From: Carettochelys insculpta
Lineage: Eukaryota; Chordata; Testudines; Carettochelyidae
DNA: 64,000 nt
Assembly (NCBI RefSeq): GCF_033958435.1
Contig: NC_134137.1
Coordinates: 113,780,501 to 113,844,500 of the forward strand
Direction: 5' to 3'
In this document: piece by piece, positions 44,388-55,368 of the stretch
How the letters are laid out: every line of letters begins with the position of its first letter
Position numbering within the stretch: the stretch's first letter is position 1
Notes under the pieces: generated by a model
Database searches by the model: none
What the model saw: only the letters and a program-made list of their open reading frames with translations
What the model was told of the DNA's origin: nothing
Translations under genes and position numbers: made by a program

Positions 44388-44640
44388 GGCCTGGTCTACA
44401 CCAAGGAGCAAAGTCAATCCCAGATACACAATTCTAGCTATGCTATTAGCATAGGCAGAATTAATGTATCAGGATTGACTTTGTTCCCTGGTGTAGATCA
44501 GAGCTCTTCAGGCTTGCACCAACTTTTCTTACTCCACACGATAGCATGGAGTACCAGGGTCGACAGTGAGCCCAGAGAGACTGATTTTGCTGGAGGATTG
44601 ATCATGTCCTGTCGAATGTGTGGTAAGTATAGACGTACCC
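44388..44640. mobile_element. Harbinger-type MITE with internal 115-bp palindrome
   Basis: The left end GGCCTGGTCTACACCAAGG and right end AAGTATAGACGTACC are inverted termini of the common GGCNNNGTCTACA kind. Inside, GGTCTACACCAAGGAGCAAA (44392) pairs with TTTGTTCCCTGGTGTAGATC (44481-44500) around a loop containing TAGCTATGCTATTAGC, suggesting a smaller folded unit within a larger one. Target duplication is unclear. Confidence 0.6.
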
Positions 44641-45110
44641 TAAGTATTCCATCATTGCAATCACCTCAGAGTATGCCAATGTGAAGATTTACACTTTTGG
44701 GAAAATGTTTGACAGCAGTTATCTCTTTTTGAGATCATTGGTTTGACATCACTTCCTCAACTGTATAAACTGTTCCAAAGTTTAGAGATAGCATATATAG
44801 AACAGGAAAAAGAATTCTACCTGTAATTATTTTTGGAATTTTATACTGATGTATCCAATAGTGACATTTATTTTCACTAATAACGTGTCTTTTTATGACA
44901 CAAAAAAATCCAACAAACAAAATTATTAATTTCTTGTATCTCAGACACCTGTAAAAGTGACCTGCCTAAATTTGCATAGTTGTTGTAAACAAAATAGAGA
45001 ATGTCCTGAAACACACTAAAGTGAAATAGAAAACACATTCACTGAAGCATGAACTCTCCAAAGTAAGCAGCTCTCCAAAGCAGTGTGTGACATCGAACAA
45101 GTTTGAATTA

Positions 45111-47690
45111 CAGAATCCTAGGGCTAGAAAGGACCTCAGTAGGTCATTAACTCCAGCGCTCTTCCCAAACCAGGATCAACCCTAACTAAACCATCCCAGC
45201 CAGAGCTCTGTAAGCCACGACTTAAAAACCTCGAAGGATGGAGATTCCACCACCTCTCTAGGAGATTCCAGCACCTCTCCAGTGCTTCACCACCTTGCTG
45301 GTAAAATATCTTTTGCTAATATCCAACCTACACCTTCTGCTCTGTAACTTAAAACTCCTTGTTCTCCCATCTGTCACTACTAAGAACAGCCTCTCTCCAC
45401 CCTCTTTAAAGCCTCGCTTCAAGAAGTTGAAAGCTGCTATCAAGTCTCCCTTCACCCTTCTCTTCTGAAAACTAAATAAACCCAAAACCCTCAGTCTTTC
45501 CCCTCAGGTCATGTGCTCCAGCCCCTTTCTAATCATATTTGTTGTCCTCTGCTGTACACTTTCCAATGCAATACATCCAATACATCCTTTCTATATGGGG
45601 TGTGAGGGGCAAAACTGGACACTATACTCCAGATGTGGCCTCAACAGTGCCAAATAGAGGGGAATAATAACTTTTTTAGATCTGCTGGAAATGCTCCTTC
45701 TAATGCACCCCAATACGACAGTAGCTTTCTTGGCTACAATGGCACACTGTTGACTCATATCCAGCTTCTCATCCACTGTAATCCCCAGGTCCTTTTCTGC
45801 TGCACTGCTTCTTAGCCAGTCGGTCTCCAGCCTGTAGCAATGCTTCGGATTCTTCTGTCCTAAGTGCAAGGCTCTGCATTTCTCCTGGTTGAACCTCATC
45901 CATATTTCTTTTGTCCCAATCCTCCAATTTATCTAGGTCACCCTGGAGCCTGTCCCTACACTCCAGCATATCTACCTGTTCCCTAACTTAATGCCATCTG
46001 CAAATTTGCTGAGGGTGCAATCCATTCCCTAATCCAGACAATTAATAAAAATGTTGAACAATACCATCCCTAAAACCGATCCTTGGGGCTCTCCTCTTGA
46101 AACCAGCCGCCATCCAGACATCAAGCTGTTGATCACTACCTGTTGGGCTCAATCATCTAGCCGGGTTTCTATCCACCTTACAGTCCATGTCTCCAATCCA
46201 TACTTCCTTAATTTATGGGCAAGAATATTGTGGGAGACTGTATCAAAAGCTTTGCGAAAGTCAAGATATAGCACGTCCATTGACTTCCCCACATCCACAG
46301 AGCCAGTTACCTCACACAGAAGCTAATCAGATTAGTCAGGCATGACTTGCCCCTGGAGAATCCATGTTGACTACTCCTGATTACTCTCTTCCAACTGGTT
46401 CAAAATGGATTCTTTGAAGATCCCTGTCATAATTTTTCCAGGGACTGAGGTAAGGCTTACTAGTCTATAGTTCCTAGGCTTGTCCTTTCCTTTTTTAAAG
46501 ACAGGTACTGTATTTGCCCTTTTCAAATCATGTGTGACTTCTCCTGATCTCCACAAGTTTCCAAAGATAATGGCCAAAGGCTCTGCAATAACATTTGCCA
46601 ACTCCCTCATTCTCCTTTGATGTATTATATCCAGACCCATGGATCTGTGTATGTATAGCGTTTGTTAATAACTCATAACATGGTCTTTCCCTACTCATGG
46701 TTTCCCATCTCCTTCCCATAGTGCATTTCCTAGTGCCATAATCTGGGAGCTGACCTTATCTGCGAAGACAGAGGCAAAAAAGCATTGAGTACTTCAACTT
46801 TTCCCACATCATATGGCACAAGGTTACCTCCCTCATTCAGTAAGGGCCCCATACCATTCCTGATCACCCTCTTATTGTTAACATGCCTGTGGAAACCTCC
46901 TGTTACCCTACACTTACCTTATTAGCTGCATAGTAACAAAGAGGAAGCCGCGCTAGTCTATACACTATCAAAACAAAAAACAGTCAAGTAGCACTTTAAA
47001 GACTAGCAAAATGGTTTATTAGGTGAGCTTTCGTGGGACAGACCCACTTCTTCAGACCATATCCAGACCAGAACAGACCCAATATTTAAGGCACAGAGAA
47101 CCAAAAACAGTAAGCAAGGAGGACAAATCAGAAAAAGATAATCAAGGTGAGCAAATCTGCAGTTCCAGTTGTGCTTTTGCCTTCCTGATTACTCCCCTGC
47201 ACTCTGAAGCAATATATTTATACTCCTGCTTTGTCATCCATCCAAGTTTCCACTTCTACTTCTCCTACTAGTTCCTCCCTGTTTGTGAATAGCAGGTCAA
47301 GCTGTGCATGGCCCCTGGTCAATTCCTTCAGCATGTGTACCATGAAGTTATCCCCTACATTCTCCAAAAGCTTCCTGGATTGTCTGTGTGCTGCTGTATT
47401 GGACTCCCAACAGATGTCAGGGTGATAAAAGTCTTCCATGAGAACTAAGGCCTGTGATCTGGTCACGTCTCTTAGATGTCTGAAAAAAGCCTCATCTATC
47501 ACATCCACCTGATCTGATGGTCTATAGTAGATAGCAATATAACAGCACCTCTGTTGCTTCCACCTCTAAGCTTAGAAGACTTTTCTCCCTCTGTATATTG
47601 GAGCTCTGAGCAATCATGAGGCTCTCTTACATACAGCACAATTCCTCCTTTTCTCCCCTGCCTGGCCTTGCTCATTAAAACTCAGTTTCT
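45111..47690 (-). mobile_element. CR1-D: internally deleted CR1, interrupted by a PLE tail
   Basis: On the minus strand an endonuclease fragment (47690-47220; [39 protein letters not shown]) joins directly to the linker before the reverse transcriptase. The end of the endonuclease and the start of the linker, about 340 bp relative to CR1-B, are missing. The RT follows with MGLDIIHQRRMRELANVIAE, NYRLVSLTSVPGK, the catalytic box as FADG instead of FADD (46004-45993), ERDLG-like KDLGITVDEKLDMS, and ALLRPHLEYSVQF. The 3' end near 45111 has the CR1 tail. Many frame breaks are present. Confidence 0.88.
46931..47156 (-). mobile_element. Penelope-like 3' end inserted into CR1-D
   Basis: It contains CACTATCAAAACAAAAAACA, GTCAAGTAGCACTTTAAAG, GGTGAGCTTTCGTGGGACAG and ACTTCTTCAGACCATATCC (plus strand), as at 33.56 kb. 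A CTGCA direct repeat flanks it (46926-46930, 47157-47161). CR1 sequence on either side is continuous with CR1-B once it is removed, so this is a secondary insertion of a severely 5'-truncated PLE. Confidence 0.88.
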
Positions 47691-48884
47691 AAACAGAACC
47701 CCCCTCTCAGCCCCCCACTTCCCCATACACACATATACTACTTCAGGACAAATGAGCAACATATGGAACATTGATGACTTTCCATCAAATTATACCTACA
47801 TGTTTCTTTCACAGGCACTTGTGAGCAGGTCACTTATGAGTGCCTTTGTCTAGCTTCATGATGTTCTTCTCAATGCCTTTGGCTCCAGAATGTTAGGTAA
47901 TTTTAGAGCCAAAATAAGCCACATTCTTAATTTCAACTAATTTTTTACCTTTCCCCTCCTGTAGCAATTTAATAACATTCAAGCTCAAGGCCCTAAACTC
48001 CTCAGTGGGCGGGCTAAAACATGAATGCATTACACCAAGAAATAAACTTACAGTAGAAACAGCTTTTTTTTATTTTCCTACCTGCTTATTTAGTTAAACA
48101 TCATCACCTCCAGCTGCCTGATTTGATGTTTTGCAGCATCCTTCTTTGCCTATATTACGCTGAGAATTTATAACAAAATCAAGATAATGACCAAGCATTA
48201 ATTCCTGTTATAACACCAGCCCACATGCCATGATGGAACTGAATGGCTGTGAAATAATAGCAAGGATACTGGCAGAGTAAGGAGGTGCCTTTGCCAGTAG
48301 GTCAAATAACATCATCCTATTCCAGACAAAATAAAAAATTGGAAATGCTACATGGCAATATATAGCTTTTTTGGCTAACTAGCCGGAAACAAAGCATCCT
48401 ATCTCATTTCAACCAGACTATATTCTCTACAACTAATCAGTATATTCCTAATTATACCCATTCATTTCAGAAATATCACACTTTTTCAGGTTGCTTCTCA
48501 CAAATTACACCAGTTTGAATCACAGATGTTAATGTCCAGTTTGTTTGTTTTGTGTGGTATTTGCATGTGTTTTGCTTTCATTGTTCTCTTTGCCGCCTTC
48601 TGCAGCCTTTTCTTCAAATTTACACTTGTACAACGGAAAATCCTGCATTCCCTGACTGGCATTCCAGTGACACATGCTTTATTTTCAAAAAACATGAGAG
48701 CATTTGGAAACATGGTGTAAAGCTTAAGGAGAAAAGAGCATTGTGCAAAATGCTCCCGCAATTAGAAAATGAAAAACTTGGTGCATCTCACAATCAACCA
48801 TTGAAAGGAATATTGCAAGCAGAGTGTCACAGGAGATTCTTTCATCACTGGCAATTTTAGATCAAGATTTAAAGTTCTAAAAAT
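47691..48884. other. AT-rich stretch, nothing recognised
   Basis: Open frames at 48498-48860 on both strands have no conserved motif. Confidence 0.4.
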
Positions 48885-48975
48885 ATGGCCTAGTAATTCT
48901 GTGGCCTGTGTTATACAGGCAATAAGGTTAGTTTATCACAATGGTCCCTTCCAGCCTTGGCCTCTGTGACTCTGA
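48885..48975 (+). mobile_element. CR1 3' tail fragment
   Basis: GGCCTGTGTTATACAGGCAA followed by ATCACAATGGTCCCTTCCAG and CTTGGCCTCTGTGACTC is the 3' end of a CR1 element with a palindromic ATACAGG segment. No coding part remains. Confidence 0.7.
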
Positions 48976-49552
48976 CAGAACTCTCCAAATTACCCGTGTG
49001 TATGTATTGTGTTCAAATTCTCCCCTTCTCCTGGGGCTTTTCTATATTCCTGAAAAGAAAATAAACCATTTCTCCAGACCTTTGCTTCTCCTTATGGTCT
49101 ACCCACCCCATCCTAATGTCCCTAAATGGCTTTACCTTAGAGAGATGCTTTAATAACACCAGAGAAATTTGCAGTTCTACAACTATACCAGAGTAATTAC
49201 ACTGGTAAAAATTTTCACAATTGTTACAGATTGTTTTCATATGAGTGCAGCTAGATGGGAGTGTTGTGGAGATCAGCTGGTGTTTTTAGGTTATCATTTT
49301 TCAGTTACCTGGTTTAGTACTGTTATAACATGAACGATAACTTTGGCTTAGGGTTCTGTTGCCACTGTCTTAGCATACCAAAACAATTTTTTAAAAATGT
49401 TAATGGCACAAAAACTTTTACACCAATGATTTCAGCTCATAAACTTCAACCTCAGTAGAATTTCAGGACCTATCTGATTTGTCTGCCGGGTAAGTCATCA
49501 GAAACAACTCGGCTTCTCTGGGAACTGTCCCAGAACCCGACAACCTTTCACA

Positions 49553-49645
49553 AACATAGTCACAGAGAGGCAGCCGTGTTAGCCTGTCCTCCAACAAAAC
49601 AAAACAGCAGAAATGTAGCACTTTAAAGGATAACAAAACATGTAA
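49553..49645 (-). mobile_element. Penelope-like 3' tail fragment
   Basis: AGGCAGCCGTGTTAGCCTGT, AAATGTAGCACTTTAAAGG and ATAACAAAACATG are a diverged copy of the PLE 3' end at 33556 and 46931, in the same orientation as those two. Confidence 0.7.
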
Positions 49646-49744
49646 ATCAGTAGGCAACTCCAAGAACCTTAGCCATAAAGAACTGGAACCTCAGTTCTTT
49701 TCACTTCTGAGTGCAATTTCACTGCTCTCTAATACTTCCCTACA

Positions 49745-50615
49745 GGCTTGTCTACTCTGATTTGTTATGTTTATTTTCTGGAAAAAAAAAAACAAACTTT
49801 TTTTTTCCCCAGAAAAAAGCCTCTTGTGTTCACACTACAAGATTGTTAATCTGGAATAAGAGGGCATTTAACTTGAAATAACAACTCCATCGAAATGAAT
49901 GACTTTCACCGAACTCCACCCTGCTTTCCAATTTCAAAATTGACTCTGTGTGTACTAAGCCGAGGTAATTATGACCTAATTGGCCTCCAGGGAGGCATCC
50001 CATCATTGCCCTTATTTTGAAACTGGGCTTTCTAGTGTGAATGCTCAATTTTGAAATTCTCCTGGGCTGTGGCCACACTTGGCCAAAACTTCGAAATGGC
50101 CATGCAAATAGCCATTTCAAAGCTTACTGATGAGGTGCTGAATTGAATATTCAGCGCCTCATTAGCATTAGGACACTTCCAGCCATGGTGCTTCCAAAGC
50201 ACCACTTTTGAATGCGTGTGGCTCCATGTGGCTGCACGGGGGTCCTTTTCAAAAGGACCCTGCACATTTTGAAATCCCCTTATTCCTCTCAGCTGAGGGA
50301 AATAAGGAGATTTTGAAATGTGTGCGGTCCTTTCAAAAAGGACCCCCGTGTAGCTGCGCCGAGCTGCATGCGTTCAAAAGTGGCACTTTCAAAGCACAGT
50401 GGCCAGAAGTGTCCTAATGCTAATGAGGCGCTGAATATTCAATTCAGCGCCTCAGCAGTAATCTTTGAAATGGCTATTTGCATGGCCATTTCAAAGTCTT
50501 GGCCAAGTGTGGCCACAGCCTTGCAGTGTGAACACTCTTTTCAGAAATAACTTATTTCGACTTTCTTATGTCAGAATAAGCTATTTCTAAAAAACCCAGC
50601 AGTGTAGCCATAGCC
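49745..50615. mobile_element. Harbinger-type MITE hosting a nested MITE
   Basis: It begins GGCTTGTCTACTCTGATTTG and ends CAGCAGTGTAGCCATAGCC. Interior words ATTTAACTTGAAATAAC on the left and CAGAAATAACTTATTTCG on the right are related. The interior is interrupted at 50065-50520. Its right terminus directly abuts the TAA duplication of H2. A target duplication of its own is not clear, so the left end is provisional. Confidence 0.6.
50065..50520. mobile_element. Palindromic MITE, AATGAGGCGCTGAA family, nested
   Basis: GGCTGTGGCCACACTTGGCC and GGCCAAGTGTGGCCACAGCC are perfect 20-bp inverted termini. Flanks CTG/TTG are a near duplication. The arms pair over most of their length (CTTCGAAATGGCCATGCAAA against TTTGCATGGCCATTTC; AATGAGGTGCTGAATTG against CAATTCAGCGCCTC; CCTTATT against its complement at the centre near 50290). 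It resembles the 12356 element with terminal GTCTAC changed to GGCCAC. Confidence 0.86.
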
Positions 50616-50711
50616 TAAAGCCACGTCTGCATTAGCCAGCTATTTCGAAGTTGAAGTCGATGTAAGGCGGCAAGACGTTGAAATCGCTATCCCCATCAGA
50701 AGAGGAGGACC

Positions 50712-50903
50712 TTCGAGCAGATCTCTGAGCGGATGTTGCCCCCCACTTCTCCAGCCACTGTCCCTCCCTGCCACCCTCTACCTGCCCTGGAGCCTGCCAA
50801 GGAGAAGGACCGCGGGGCTCAGGAGCCAGCCCGGCCATACCTGCCAGTCCTCCTGACCCTCACCCAGCCTCGACAGGGCCTTCAGCCCAAGCGCAGCTTG
50901 TGA
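50712..50903 (+). pseudogene. H2 remnant of the Myb-like protein gene, C-terminal end only
   Basis: A 64-codon frame ending at TGA 50901-50903 reads FEQISERMLPP, a Pro-rich middle and ARPYLPVLLTLTQPRQG. It aligns with the end of the H1 Myb-like protein (FERIANYLAPH ... TRRPYLPVRPAPASPGQG). It is convergent to the transposase, as in H1. The DNA-binding and acidic parts are deleted; the break lies near 50700. Confidence 0.75.
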
Positions 50904-51218
50904 CCCCCCCATGCCAGGCACTGGACAGTAGGGGGAAGGGGGCCAAGGACTCCCCTTTGTACATAGCCCCTCCATTGTAAATAGTTGTCATGTCCCACCC
51001 ACCTTTAGAAGCTGTCCCCCCAATGTACATAGTTTCCCATTCCTGTTTTAAAATATTCATTGTTTTCGTTGAGTTCAATAATGTTCGGTTTATTTAAAAA
51101 AAAAAAAAAGTGTGTCCTGTGCTCTCAGGGCACAGTAGTGTGGGCATGGGGGTAGTTTATTGTGTTGTAGGCAGTATGGAGGGTGGTGAGTTGCCCACCA
51201 GGCTGGCCCCGCTGGCAC

Positions 51219-52615
51219 TCACCCCACAGCCTGGTCAAAATCGGCCCACAGGGCCTCCCGGACCTGGATCCTCTCGTGGTCAGCTTGGTGACGCAGAGCG
51301 GTGGCTGGCTGGGGTAGGCTGTCCCAACCTCGACAGCCCAGCCCTGCAGAAAGGCTTCTCCCTTGCTCTCCACCAGGTTGTGGAGTGCACAGCATGCACC
51401 CACAACCTGGGGGATATTGGAGAGCCCCGAGTCCAGGCAGGTGAGGAGGCACATCCAGTGGCCTTTGAAGCACCCGAAAGTCCACTCGACCGTCTGGCGC
51501 GCCTGGTTAAGGTGGGTGTTGAAACGCTCCTGGCTGGAGCTGAGGTGGCCCATGTAGGGGCGCATGAGTCAGGGCTGGAGGGGGTAAGACACATTCGCCA
51601 TGAGGCAGAGGTGCACAGTGGTGTCTCCCAGAGGGATGTCCCTCTGGGGGATGTAGGTCCCTGCCTCCAGCTGATGGCACAGGCCCAAGTTCCTAAAAAT
51701 GCAGGCGTCATGGGTGCTGCCAGGCCAACCAACATATATGTCCTGGAAGTGGTAGCCCTTCCTGTCCAGGAAGCATCCTCCGCTGTGCTCAGGGGCGCAG
51801 ATGGGGATGTGGGTCCTGTCCAGTGCCTTGAAGCAGTTGGGAAATCCCATGCTGGCAAACCCCACAATGGCCACATCCACGTCCCCGAGCTGCAAGAGCC
51901 TGAGGAGCAGCAGAGAGTTCAGTGTGCAGACCACCTGTGGAGGGGAGGACATGGGCACCAGTGAGGAGTTTGCAAGGTGTGCCTGCCCCCCACCCGAGCT
52001 GCCACTGGGCTCCCCCCAACTCCCCCGGAGTCCCCTCCTACCCCCCCGGGTTCTCCCCCACAGGGTCCCCTCCCAGGCCTCCTTACCTCCATGACAACAG
52101 CCCCAACGGTGGCCTTGCCCACACTGAACTGCTGTCCTACAGATTGGTAGCTGCCTGGAGTGGCCAGCTTCCAGACAGCAATGTCGACTTGTTTCCCGAC
52201 AGTGAGGGCATGCTTCATAGGGGTATCCTGGTGCCTCAGGGCAGGGGTGAGCCACTGGCAGAGCTCAAGGAATGTCTGCCAGCTCTTCCAGAAATTCCAG
52301 AGCCAGTGGTCATCGTCCCACTCCTCAAGGACCAGGTGCTCCCACCACTCCGTGCCGGTGGGGTACCTCCATAGTCAGTGCCACATCTGGCGGTGTGGGG
52401 GCAGGAAGGCCCCATGACGGTCATGGGCTGGGTGGCTCCTTCATCCCCCAAGGAGGAGAGCTCATCTTCCAGGAGTTGCTGGCGGTCTCCTCCGTGGCAC
52501 CGAGCAGGGCGGCCCCTGCCTCAGAGACATCCTTGAGGGCTTCCAGCTGCTGCTGCTGGGGGTCCGTGCTGCGTGCACAGGCTCTGCAACTGGTTGTCAG
52601 CTCTGCAGACCTCAT
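51219..52615 (-). pseudogene. H2 PIF/Harbinger transposase, inactivated
   Basis: Homologue of the H1 transposase. Exon 1 has TEWWEHLVLEEWDDDHW, SWQTFLELCQWLTPALRHQ and the helix-turn-helix-like YQSVGQQFSVGKATVGAVVM. It ends at 52087 before GTAAGG. A 152-bp intron ends CTCCACAG at 51935, the same position and phase as in H1. Exon 2 keeps the first Asp (ALDRTHI, with Gly changed to Arg) and the Glu (TVEWTFG), but the second Asp is Asn (MANVSYPL, codon 51595-51593). A TGA at 51571-51569 replaces a Trp codon. About 13 codons after RKGYH are deleted. A late frameshift separates the conserved tail IQVREALWADFDQAVG (stop at 51219). N-terminal codons before 52380 are frameshifted. Confidence 0.9.
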
Positions 52616-53089
52616 GCTGTGCAGGCTGAGTGTGTCTCAGAGGAACCCTTTAAGGGAGCAGTTTGCTGTTGCCCCGGAAGGGCTAGTCCTCCCTGTGACC
52701 CTGTCTGCAGGCTTTACTAGCCCCCTCATTCCAATTAGGGCTGCTTTTGTGTGTCGACACTGCCCTGAGGGGCCCATTTCAATTTAGCAATTTCCTACAT
52801 CGACATTGAACGTCGACGGCACCAGCCTCGGAGGATGTGTGGACGCCATGCATCGAAGTAGCTTATTTCAATTTCGCTACATAAGCTACTTTGACATAGC
52901 GTCCCAGTGTGGACATAGCCTAAGTGACAGAAACCTGAGGCAATCTGGTTGATTTGATTCCCCACGAAGTTCATTTGTCCCTAAGGATGTAAAATCTTAA
53001 TTTTAATCAGAGCTATGCTAGTGGAAGTAAGAAAGAACGCTTTTCTCAGCATGTGCATATGATGGCTCCATATGGTAACAGAGACAAAA

Positions 53090-53207
53090 GGCGGGTGAGG
53101 TCTTTTATTGGAACAACTTCTGCTGCTGAAAGGCAATTTTTGAGTTTACACAGAACTCTTCTTCAGAAGTGTCACATCCATGATCAATACTCCTGGACCA
53201 GACAGCC
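53090..53207. mobile_element. Retroelement 3'-UTR-like fragment (PLE-like)
   Basis: GGTCTTTTATTGGAACAACT, TTTACACAGAACTCTTCTTC and AGAAGTGTCACATCC resemble the ACTTCTTCAGA-containing 3' ends of PLE-type repeats, but the family is different from the 33.6-kb one. Positions 53137-53207 recur almost unchanged at 55207-55277. Assignment to PLE is tentative. Confidence 0.5.
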
Positions 53208-53600
53208 CCGGCAGCTGGAAGCTAGGGCTGGCTGGGAGTCCAGTGGCCGTAGGGTCAGCTGGGCCCTGCCCAGAGTGGTAGTGCAGATGGGCCAGCAGCA
53301 GAGGAGCTTGCAGCTGGGAACTTGGATGGGATGGGAGTGCAGCCAGGCTGGTGGCAGGGAGTCCAGTGGCTGAGAGTCTTGCCAGGGCCGGAAGCACAGC
53401 TGGGTTGGCAGCAGGGAGGCTGGAGGCTGGTAGCCCAGCCAGGCTGGGTGCGCAGCTAGGCCAGAGACACAGCTGGGGTCAGGAGTGTACCTAGGCTGGC
53501 AACTGGATTGATGGAGGCTGGAAGCAGAGCTATCTGCCAAGAGGGCAGCTGGGTGTCCAGGGAGAGCCCAGAGGCCAGCAGCAGAGTCACCGATGTTGAC
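53208..53600. repeat. G-rich degenerate tandem sequence
   Basis: Recurring GCAGGGAGTCCAGTGGC, GCTGGAGGCTGGTAG and CCAGCCAGGCTGG-type words without a fixed period. Similar words occur at 3.5-3.8 kb and 19.1-19.2 kb. Open frames on both strands here are compositional. Confidence 0.55.
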
Positions 53601-55096
53601 CTCCTCTGACCTGGCATTAGCACTACATAGAAACATCTGACCTGGTTGCTACTGTGACATTCTTTTTTTTGAAAAAATACTCCCATTATTCTGTTCAGTA
53701 ATTTTTTTTATTTGTTATTTCAGTAACCCTCCTCCCATAGCCTCTGCCACAATACCCTGCTTTACTTCAGAATTTAACAGTCCTCTTAGTTTGAGTTCTG
53801 CCCTGCTCTATCCTTTTACTGTTCAGGGATGAACTTCAACAGCATTTGAAGTCAGGGACAGTTTGGGCTCTATGAAACTAATTTGCATATCAACCCAGGC
53901 AAAATGGACTCAGTGGACAAAACAGACTAATAGCACAACCTCATACCACACATGGAAAAGAAATTCGTTTTTTTTTCTATTTTTTTTTTTTATTTTTACA
54001 TTAGAAGTCAGGGTTCCTGTAACCTTTTAATAAAGTGGACTGCTTCTTAACAGGTTTTCAAATGGATCACCTCTTTTCCCATTCCCAGGAATGTTTCCAC
54101 AGAACCAAGCTTCACAAGCTAGAGGAGTACATTTTCACATTGTCATGGCATAAAACTTGTGCGTATATATAGATATACATATTTTCACACAAAATTTGTA
54201 TAGTATACAAGTGTGCATGTATGTGGAGAGAGCGAGAATCCTGATTGGGAGCAGAAAACTTTTACAATATAGCAGAGTAAGTTACTTTGGCCTTTTAGCA
54301 ATTTCTGAAATCAGACACTGTGGCTGCACAGAAACAGATCCTGAGGAATAACATTTGAAAATAATTTAAAATGATTCTCCTATCTGCACACACTTCCACC
54401 TCAGGCTAAATGAAGCATAACTGACATTCTATTTAGGGTCATTTCTGTAATAAACAGAGCCGAGAAATATAGAACCATTACTCATTTCCAAAATACAGAC
54501 TAAGTTGCCTTTCATGCTGCTACCACAGCACAATACCCAAATAAATGAGATTACCAAGATGATTTTAAACTTGTTTGTCATATTAATTTTCCTCCTAATA
54601 CATTTCATAAGACTGCCTGGCTTTCCTAGACCAGGAACAGGTCCTTTAGAATGAAATGCATACTTATCCAAACTAACCAGATTATTATCCTTGGGCAAAC
54701 TAAAGACATTAAATCTGCTTAATTCCTGATTAATCTGTAATTTTTGGCAACTAATTGAATTTTACATCATTGCTGAATGTCAGCAAAATATGGAAATGTG
54801 TGGCCCACACCTGAAGGGCCCTCAGCCCCAGTTATTCACACCCAAGTCCATGGGAGTTGAGAGCGCTTGGCACCTTGCATCGTTTATGCTCCAGACACAT
54901 TTCAGGTCTGCATCTCAAATTAGGCTGTAATGTTTTCAAATATTAATATAAAAAAAGACTGAAGTGTTCAGTCAAAGATTTTTAAGTTAAATACAAAAGA
55001 TGTTTTTCAGCTTAAATATTTCCCCCTCAGTACTGCTAAATGTTTCGGTCTATGTTCCATTTTCTAACAATACATCCCTAGGATACTACACACTGA
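53601..55096. other. AT-rich stretch with a poly-T run, nothing else recognised
   Basis: Two T runs separated by CTA occupy about 53968-53998. No conserved frame or clear repeat family otherwise. Confidence 0.45.
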
Positions 55097-55368
55097 TGCT
55101 ATGTCTACAGTAGCCCCTCCCCTTTCCTAAGGCGAGTGCTAATAAGACACTTCAGGATATGCTAATGAGGTGCTGCAATTAATATGTCTTTGAGTTTACA
55201 AATATGTTTTTAAGTTGACACAGAACTCTTCTTCAGAAGTGTGACATCCATGAGCAATACTCCTGGACCAGACAGCCACCTCATTAATTGCAGCACCTCT
55301 TTAGCATATCCTAAAGTGTCTCATTAGCATCCCCCTCTCAAAAGCAGGGGGCTAGTGTAGACATAGCC
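55097..55368. mobile_element. AATGAGGTGCTG-family MITE carrying a foreign segment in its loop
   Basis: Ends TGCTATGTCTACAGTAGCCC and GGGGGCTAGTGTAGACATAGCC with an exact TGA duplication (55094-55096, 55369-55371). The arms pair through ATATGCTAATGAGGTGCTGC and ATTAAT to GCAGCACCTCTTTAGCATAT. The loop (about 55190-55280) is not palindromic; its last 71 bases equal 53137-53207 at 67 of 71 positions. Confidence 0.85.

Larger units (their letters stand above)
50619..52920. mobile_element. Harbinger H2: 2.3-kb defective PIF/Harbinger transposon
   Basis: Left end AGCCACGTCTGCATTAG and right end GTGTGGACATAGCC are inverted repeats flanked by an exact TAA (50616-50618, 52921-52923). The first 70 bases (TATTTCGAAGTTGAAGTCGA and onward) resemble the right subterminal part of H1 read in reverse. 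It holds a transposase pseudogene on minus and, at its left end, only the last 64 codons of a Myb-like gene on plus. H2 is therefore a deletion derivative of an H1-like element, in opposite orientation. A minus-strand AATAAA lies at 51094-51089. Confidence 0.9.

Noticed and set aside
51110..51964. 284-codon plus-strand open frame
   Set aside because: It is antisense to the H2 transposase and shows no independent motif; its openness follows from the G/C-rich codons of the real gene on the minus strand.
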